The notes below the pieces were generated by a model. It was not told the DNA's origin and did no database searches. It worked only from the letters and a program-made list of their open reading frames with translations. Below, piece by piece: positions 59,200 through 64,000 of a DNA stretch of 64,000 bases. This stretch comes from Notolepis coatsorum (lineage: Eukaryota > Chordata > Actinopteri > Aulopiformes > Paralepididae), in NCBI GenBank assembly GCA_963971535.1, contig OZ020598.1, positions 101,851,496 to 101,915,495 of the forward strand, read 5' to 3'. The number at the start of each line of letters is the position of its first letter. The first letter of the stretch is position 1. Position numbers and translations under genes: made by a program.

Positions 59200-59985
59200 C
59201 AGATGGTAGGTCTCTTTCTCCAGGCTTCCAGCATTATAGAGTCCAAATCCGATCCTAGCCAATCAGATTCGAGCTGACTGCCACAGCTGACTGCCAGAGG
59301 AAAACACTCAGCATATTTTCCCCTCTGCAACCCGTAACTGTTCCCACAGGCCGAATATTGCCCCGATCCTCGCGAGATTAAATCCACGGGGACCTCTCGG
59401 CGTGCCGAAGCTTTTCCTAAATCACTTCCATCATCGAAAACGAGGGGAAAAGGTCGGCTCGCGACCCTGAAAATGTCGCGTGATTTTAAAAACGCTGTAT
59501 TAAGTGAGCCTATTATGGGATCCACGCGAGCTTTCTATCGTGGAAACATCTGGGCGTCCCGCAACTTTTACTCAATCACATGTAGCTCCTAAAATGCTTA
59601 GAAAAGGAAAACAAAAAGCGTGGAATAAACTCGCCGAAACGGAAAAGTGTCCCACGGGCGCACCGTGATTCCGATCCGCGTGAAAATATTCACGGCCATA
59701 GATGAGACCGTGGGACACCTTTTTGCAACCGAATATGTGTCTCGAATTTGCTCCCACGCGGCGCGCAAAATCGTGCAAGGAAAAATCGGACCAAAAATTA
59801 ACCAATGCTCAAGCAGTATTAATGACCCTGATGTAAACAAGACAAACGTCTTTCTCTGGTCTGCATCCCCTTATACAATTGTGTGTATTGAGCCGTACTG
59901 TATTGTACCCATTCTGCAATCTGTTAAATAAATAAAAATAAAGTTTGACTGGCCGCCGAGCCATACTGTAGTGTACATGGTGACT

Positions 59986-60018
<33 letters not shown>

Positions 60019-60102
60019 AAATATTAATAAAAATATTTAATAATTTTTTTTTTATAATTTTTTTTTGGCTTCCCCTGTTATTTTACCCACGCGACGCCAC
60101 TG
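59200..60102. mobile_element. hAT-type element, copy C, left part missing
   Basis: Matches 28372-29274 of copy A, ends CGCCACTG and is followed by GTGGATAT. The left 243 bp of the element are replaced by the junction sequence. Differences to A include CCCACGGGCGCACCGTG for CCCACAGGCGCGCCGTG. Confidence 0.9.
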
Positions 60103-60397
60103 GTGGATATCACTGGGAGAGAGAGAGTAGCTCATGGTTATGTGGATATCTCTGGTACAAGGGGAAAAAAATTGTGCATGGGCAAACTCAGCTCCCCGTA
60201 GCATTTAAGCAGCCTCTCCCTGCTAATTCAGAGCGGGCAAAAGGAATAACAAACTCCATAGATGTTTTATGCCAACAGATCTGCGACCCTACTCTGTTGT
60301 AGAGAATGTTCGTTTTAAACACGTGTTGAATGTGATTGAGCCCCGCTACGATGTTCCCTCTCGTCCACATTTTAGCCAGCAAGTCATAACAGCTCTT

Positions 60398-60888
60398 TAC
60401 ATTAACATTTACATTTAGTAATTTAGCTGATGCTTTTATCCAAAGCGACTTACAGTACAAGTTCTGTACGACAAGTCAGCAGGAAGGGTACAACTCTATC
60501 AGCTGAGTAACAATGTTCATCAAACAGTGTTGAAACTTGGGTGCTGCAGTGTCGAGTGCATAGTAGTAATTTAATTTCAGATATTGATTGAAGAAGTGTG
60601 TTTTTAGTCTTTTGGGGTTTCGGCTGTCCTAACTGTGATGGGAAGTTCGTTCCACCATTGTGGAGCGAGGACCGAGAATAGTTGGCATCTCTTTGATGAC
60701 CCTCCCGGAGCTTGGATAGGAGTGGGTCTGAGGCGGCCAGAGGATGTAGAGCAGAAGGGGTTGTGGTTGTATAGTTAGAGATCATTGACCGGAGGTAGGC
60801 GGGAGCCGTTCCCTTCGCGGCGCAGACATGCCAGGTCGAGGACCTTGAAACGGATTCGTGTGGGTTTATAAACAAACACAAGCTGTAG
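60398..60888 (-). repeat. L2-like LINE 3' end, copy C
   Basis: Counterpart of 29570-30060. Confidence 0.82.
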
Positions 60889-61012
60889 TCGTCCAGGACT
60901 TATCCAGGCTTAAGATGTTTGCTCTCATCACCGACGGGGTGGACATCTAGGGCTACTGAGAGCTACTTAACAGCGAGGCAGAGGAGCTGCAGGGGGGGGT
61001 GCAGAGGCCCGG

Positions 61013-62172
61013 GAGTACAGTTCCTGTCACACCAGAGGTACAGTTCCTGTCACAACAGAGGTACAGTTCCTGTCACAACAGGGGTACAGTTCCTGTCACA
61101 ACAGAGGCACTGCGGTTTAGTTCCTGTCACAACAGAGGTACAGTTCCTGTCACAACAGAGCTACAGTTCCTGTCACAACAGAGGTACAGTTCCTGTCACA
61201 ACATAATTACAGTTCCTGTCAAAACAGAGGTACAGTTCCTGTCACAACAGGGGTACAGTTCCTGTCACAACAGAGGTACAGTTCCTGTAACAACAGGGGT
61301 ACAGTTCCTGTCACAACAGAGGGACAGTTCCTGTCACAGCAGAGGTACAGTTCCTGTCACAACAGAGGTACAGTTCCTGTAACAACAGGGGTACAGTTCC
61401 TGTCACAACAGAGGTACAGTTCCTGTCACAACAGAGGTACAGTTCCTGTCACAACAGGGGTACAGTTCCTGTCACAACAGAGGTACAGTTCCTGTCACAA
61501 CAGAAGTACAGTTCCTGTCACAACAGAGCCACAGTTCCGGTAACAGCAGAGGTACAGTTCCTGTCACAACAGAGGTACAGTTCCTGTCACAACAGAGCTA
61601 CAGTTCCTGTCACAGCAGAGCTACAGTTCCTGTCACAACAGAGCTACAGTTCCTGTCACAGCAGAGCTACAGTTCCTGTCACAGCAGAGCTACAGTTCCT
61701 GTCACAGCAGAGCTACAGTACCTTTCACAGCAGAGGTACAGTTCCTGTCACAGCAGAGCTACAGTTCCTGTCACAACAGAGCTACAGTTCCTGTCACAGC
61801 AGAGGTACAGTTCCTGTCACAGCAGAGCTACAGTTCCTGTCACAGCAGAGCTACAGTTCCTGTCACAACAGAGGTACAGTTCCTGTCACAACAGACATAC
61901 AGTTCCTGTCACAACAGAGGTACAGTTCCTGTCACAACAGAGGTACAGTTCCTGTCACAACAGAGCTACAGTTCCTGTCACAGCAGAGCTACAGTTCCTG
62001 TCACAACAAAGCTACAGTTCCTGTCACAACAGAGGTACAGTTCCTGTAAACACAGAGCTACAGTTCCTGTCACAACAGAGCTACAGTTCCTGACACAGCA
62101 GAGGTACAGTTCCTGTCACAGCAGGGGTACAGTTCCTGTCACAACAGAGCTACAGTTCCTGTCACAACAGAC
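61013..62172 (+). repeat. 23-bp minisatellite, copy C, about 50 units
   Basis: Same units as in A and B, two or three more of them, with the poly-G run before it reduced to seven G. Confidence 0.97.
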
Positions 62173-62265
62173 AATGCTAGAGATATTGTGATGTGCCAGT
62201 GAGACGGCAGCACTGAGAGCCGCCAGCAAACTTGCATGGATTAACTTTTTATTACTGGCTCCTTT

Positions 62266-62268
<3 letters not shown>

Positions 62269-62326
<58 letters not shown>
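62269..62326 (+). repeat. (AT)n microsatellite, copy C
   Basis: About 58 bp of AT. Confidence 0.97.
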
Positions 62327-62329
<3 letters not shown>

Positions 62330-62871
62330 GACAGACTCAGGGGTGTACTGAGCTGTCACCAGATTGGAATTAATAAAATACACACGGCACAAGGTAGAAG
62401 CAAGTTTAACAGCAGTTTTATTGCTGTTTAGGGGGAAAGAAGGGGTTAATGTGAGTGTCAGCCAATCCGTAATCGATGAGAATCGTCATTGTCCGATAGC
62501 GGGGGTCGGTACGCGGGGATCGGTTCTCATACGGGCAGGGGCTGATCTGGGAGAAGAGACGTCGGGCAAGCAGGGGTCGATACCAAAGTGGGTTCTCAGA
62601 CAATCGAAGGGTCGGGCACACAGCAGGGATCTCCTTCCAAATACATACAGATGCAGCTCTCAGGCGTCTGAGCTCTGCTCTGCTCTGCTACTGCGGTAAT
62701 CATGCACCATTAACCTGGCAGTGCTGTTAACGAGAGCTGGATCTGTAGCATTGGTTACGCACACAGCAATCTCCTCCTCTTCTCTATATCTCTCCTCTTC
62801 ACTTACTTTCTCTCCGTCCTCCTCTCAGGTTTCACCGTAGCTAGTCCAATGATTCATTCTCTCTGTCTCCA
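62327..62871 (-). repeat. LTR-like block, copy C
   Basis: Counterpart of 31441-31985. Confidence 0.5.
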
Positions 62872-62889
62872 TTTTCTAGTATGTTGTAA

Positions 62890-64000
62890 TTACGCATTGA
62901 TTGAGCTCACATGTCCCGTGCACGTCTGGCACAGGTGCGGGAGGGGCTTGAGCAGGGCCAGTCTTGCCTTCGGCATGACGAAGGCAACATGAAGCTTGTT
63001 GTCATCACTCATCTGTAGCAGAGAGCTGTCGTTGAGAGCTCGCCGTTCAGCTACTCTTCTGCGGTTCGGCATCTTGAGGACTGCATTCCTCACTGGTAGG
63101 CCGATGCTGTAGTGGTCATCTGTAAGTTGCACAGACTGCGAGACCAGTTCCAGAAACTGGAGGTCGTCCCTCGACTTCTCAAGCCGGTCGTTTTGACGCT
63201 CTGGGAAGTCGTTCTTGAACTGTTGACTCCAAAGTTCATCTAGCGTGGTCACAGATGTGCGGTTGGACGTGACTTGTATTAGTCCACTGGTCGTTTCAAG
63301 GCCATCTACTCCTCTGAGGAGGCCGTTGACGAACCAGTCCAATCGCGTTTTCACCGCGTATGGCCCTTCCTCCAGGCGGGGTACCACCTGCCATGGTTCC
63401 CTTGCCTTGGGTACGTCGGTCCCGAGGAGAAGGCCTATCTCAGCCTGGATCTTCGGGTTCGCACTTCACTGAGATGGGGCCCCTTATCGACTTCCTATTG
63501 CGGTGGGATGTTCCGGTAACTAACAGGTATTGACTTCTGAGAGAAGGTATTGGGTCGCTCTAGGAAGTTGTCGCTGTCCAAGCCACAGACTTCTAAACCA
63601 GACACCATCTGGCTGCTCACAACCGGCTCGCCTCCCATGGTCTTTAGCAGGATACTTGTCTTCCTGCCGGTGATGTTAAGCGCTGCCATTAACTTCTCTG
63701 TGCAGACAGTGACGTTGCTGCCTGGGTCCGGGAACGCGTAGGTAGCCACCATCTTGTTGCCTTGCTTGGGTTGATGTGGACCGGAACGATAGCCAAGATG
63801 CTTTCGACGTTGCCGGCCCCATTAGCTCTGTCGGTCCTGGTTTCTGCATTGATGCCTCCACTGACCCTAGGACTGGCTTCGCCCTCTTCTTCCTCTTGTT
63901 CTTTCTGGGTAGCGCCGCCTGGTGCTCTGGAGCTGAGAAGGTCACCAGGTTCCCTTATTATCGGGACGGTCAGTGAAGCGGGCCGAGCTTGCTTGCGGGC
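62890..64000 (-). pseudogene. BEL/Pao protease relic, copy C, cut by window edge
   Basis: Counterpart of the left part of 32004-33635, with the same protease motifs (YAFPDPGSNVTVCTEKLM, TMGGEP) and the same breaks. The gag start lies beyond the window. Confidence 0.8.

Larger units (their letters stand above)
59200..64000 (+). repeat. Segmental duplication copy C, starting inside the hAT element and cut by the window edge
   Basis: From CAGATGGTAGGTCTC onward it matches copy A from 28372 (offset 30828) and lacks the Harbinger insertion of copy B. It reaches the protease part of the BEL/Pao relic at the window end. A third ABCG4-like gene would be expected about 2 kb further on if the copy is complete. 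Confidence 0.95.

Overview
This is eukaryotic DNA, almost certainly from a ray-finned (teleost) fish. The evidence is the repeat set: L2-type LINEs with an esterase ORF1, a V-SINE, Rex1/Babar-like and Nimb/I-like LINE tails, DIRS, BEL/Pao and Ty3/Gypsy elements, hAT, PIF/Harbinger and piggyBac-type DNA transposons, and very long TG, AT and AAT microsatellites. The species cannot be named from the sequence. There are no operons, phage or CRISPR arrays. The only host-type protein gene I can support is an ABCG4-like half-transporter, present in two full copies.

Layout. 1-24953 is single-copy, repeat-packed DNA: a decayed minus-strand Ty3/Gypsy element (about 1199-5538), a 434-bp foldback element, a nearly intact L2 LINE (about 6740-11075) inserted in a 65-bp tandem repeat, several LINE 3' ends, a composite TTAAGG-rich element, a 50-bp minisatellite (15865-16896), a Harbinger transposase relic from which a minisatellite has grown (18785-19350), a V-SINE, and a piggyBac-like MITE.

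24954-64000 is a tandem segmental duplication in direct orientation: copy A (24954 to about 38982), copy B (43669-59060) and the start of copy C (59200 to the window edge). Each full copy carries, in + order, a TG microsatellite, a G-rich minisatellite, a 39-bp minisatellite with a hAT element inserted in it, a minus-strand LINE end, a 23-bp minisatellite, an AT microsatellite, an LTR-like block, a minus-strand BEL/Pao gag-protease relic, a promoter-like module with an AAT microsatellite, the minus-strand ABCG4-like gene, and a 45-bp tandem repeat array. Later insertions tell the copies apart: a Nimb-like LINE and a DIRS element at the A/B boundary, and a Harbinger element nested in the hAT element of copy B only.

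The part most worth a second look is the ABCG4-like gene with its upstream DNA. It is one uninterrupted 642-codon frame with every ABC motif, whereas vertebrate ABCG4 is normally split by many introns, so it looks like a retrocopy that stayed intact and was then amplified. A TATA box lies about 180 bp upstream of its ATG, and directly behind that is an array (11 units in A, 15 in B) in which each 45-bp unit carries an inverted TTCnnGAAnnTTC heat-shock-element pattern and a TGACATCA site. A second TATA-like site faces the other way at the far end of the array, and a related module sits upstream of the BEL/Pao relic. A stress-inducible, copy-number-variable transporter is an inference, not something shown.
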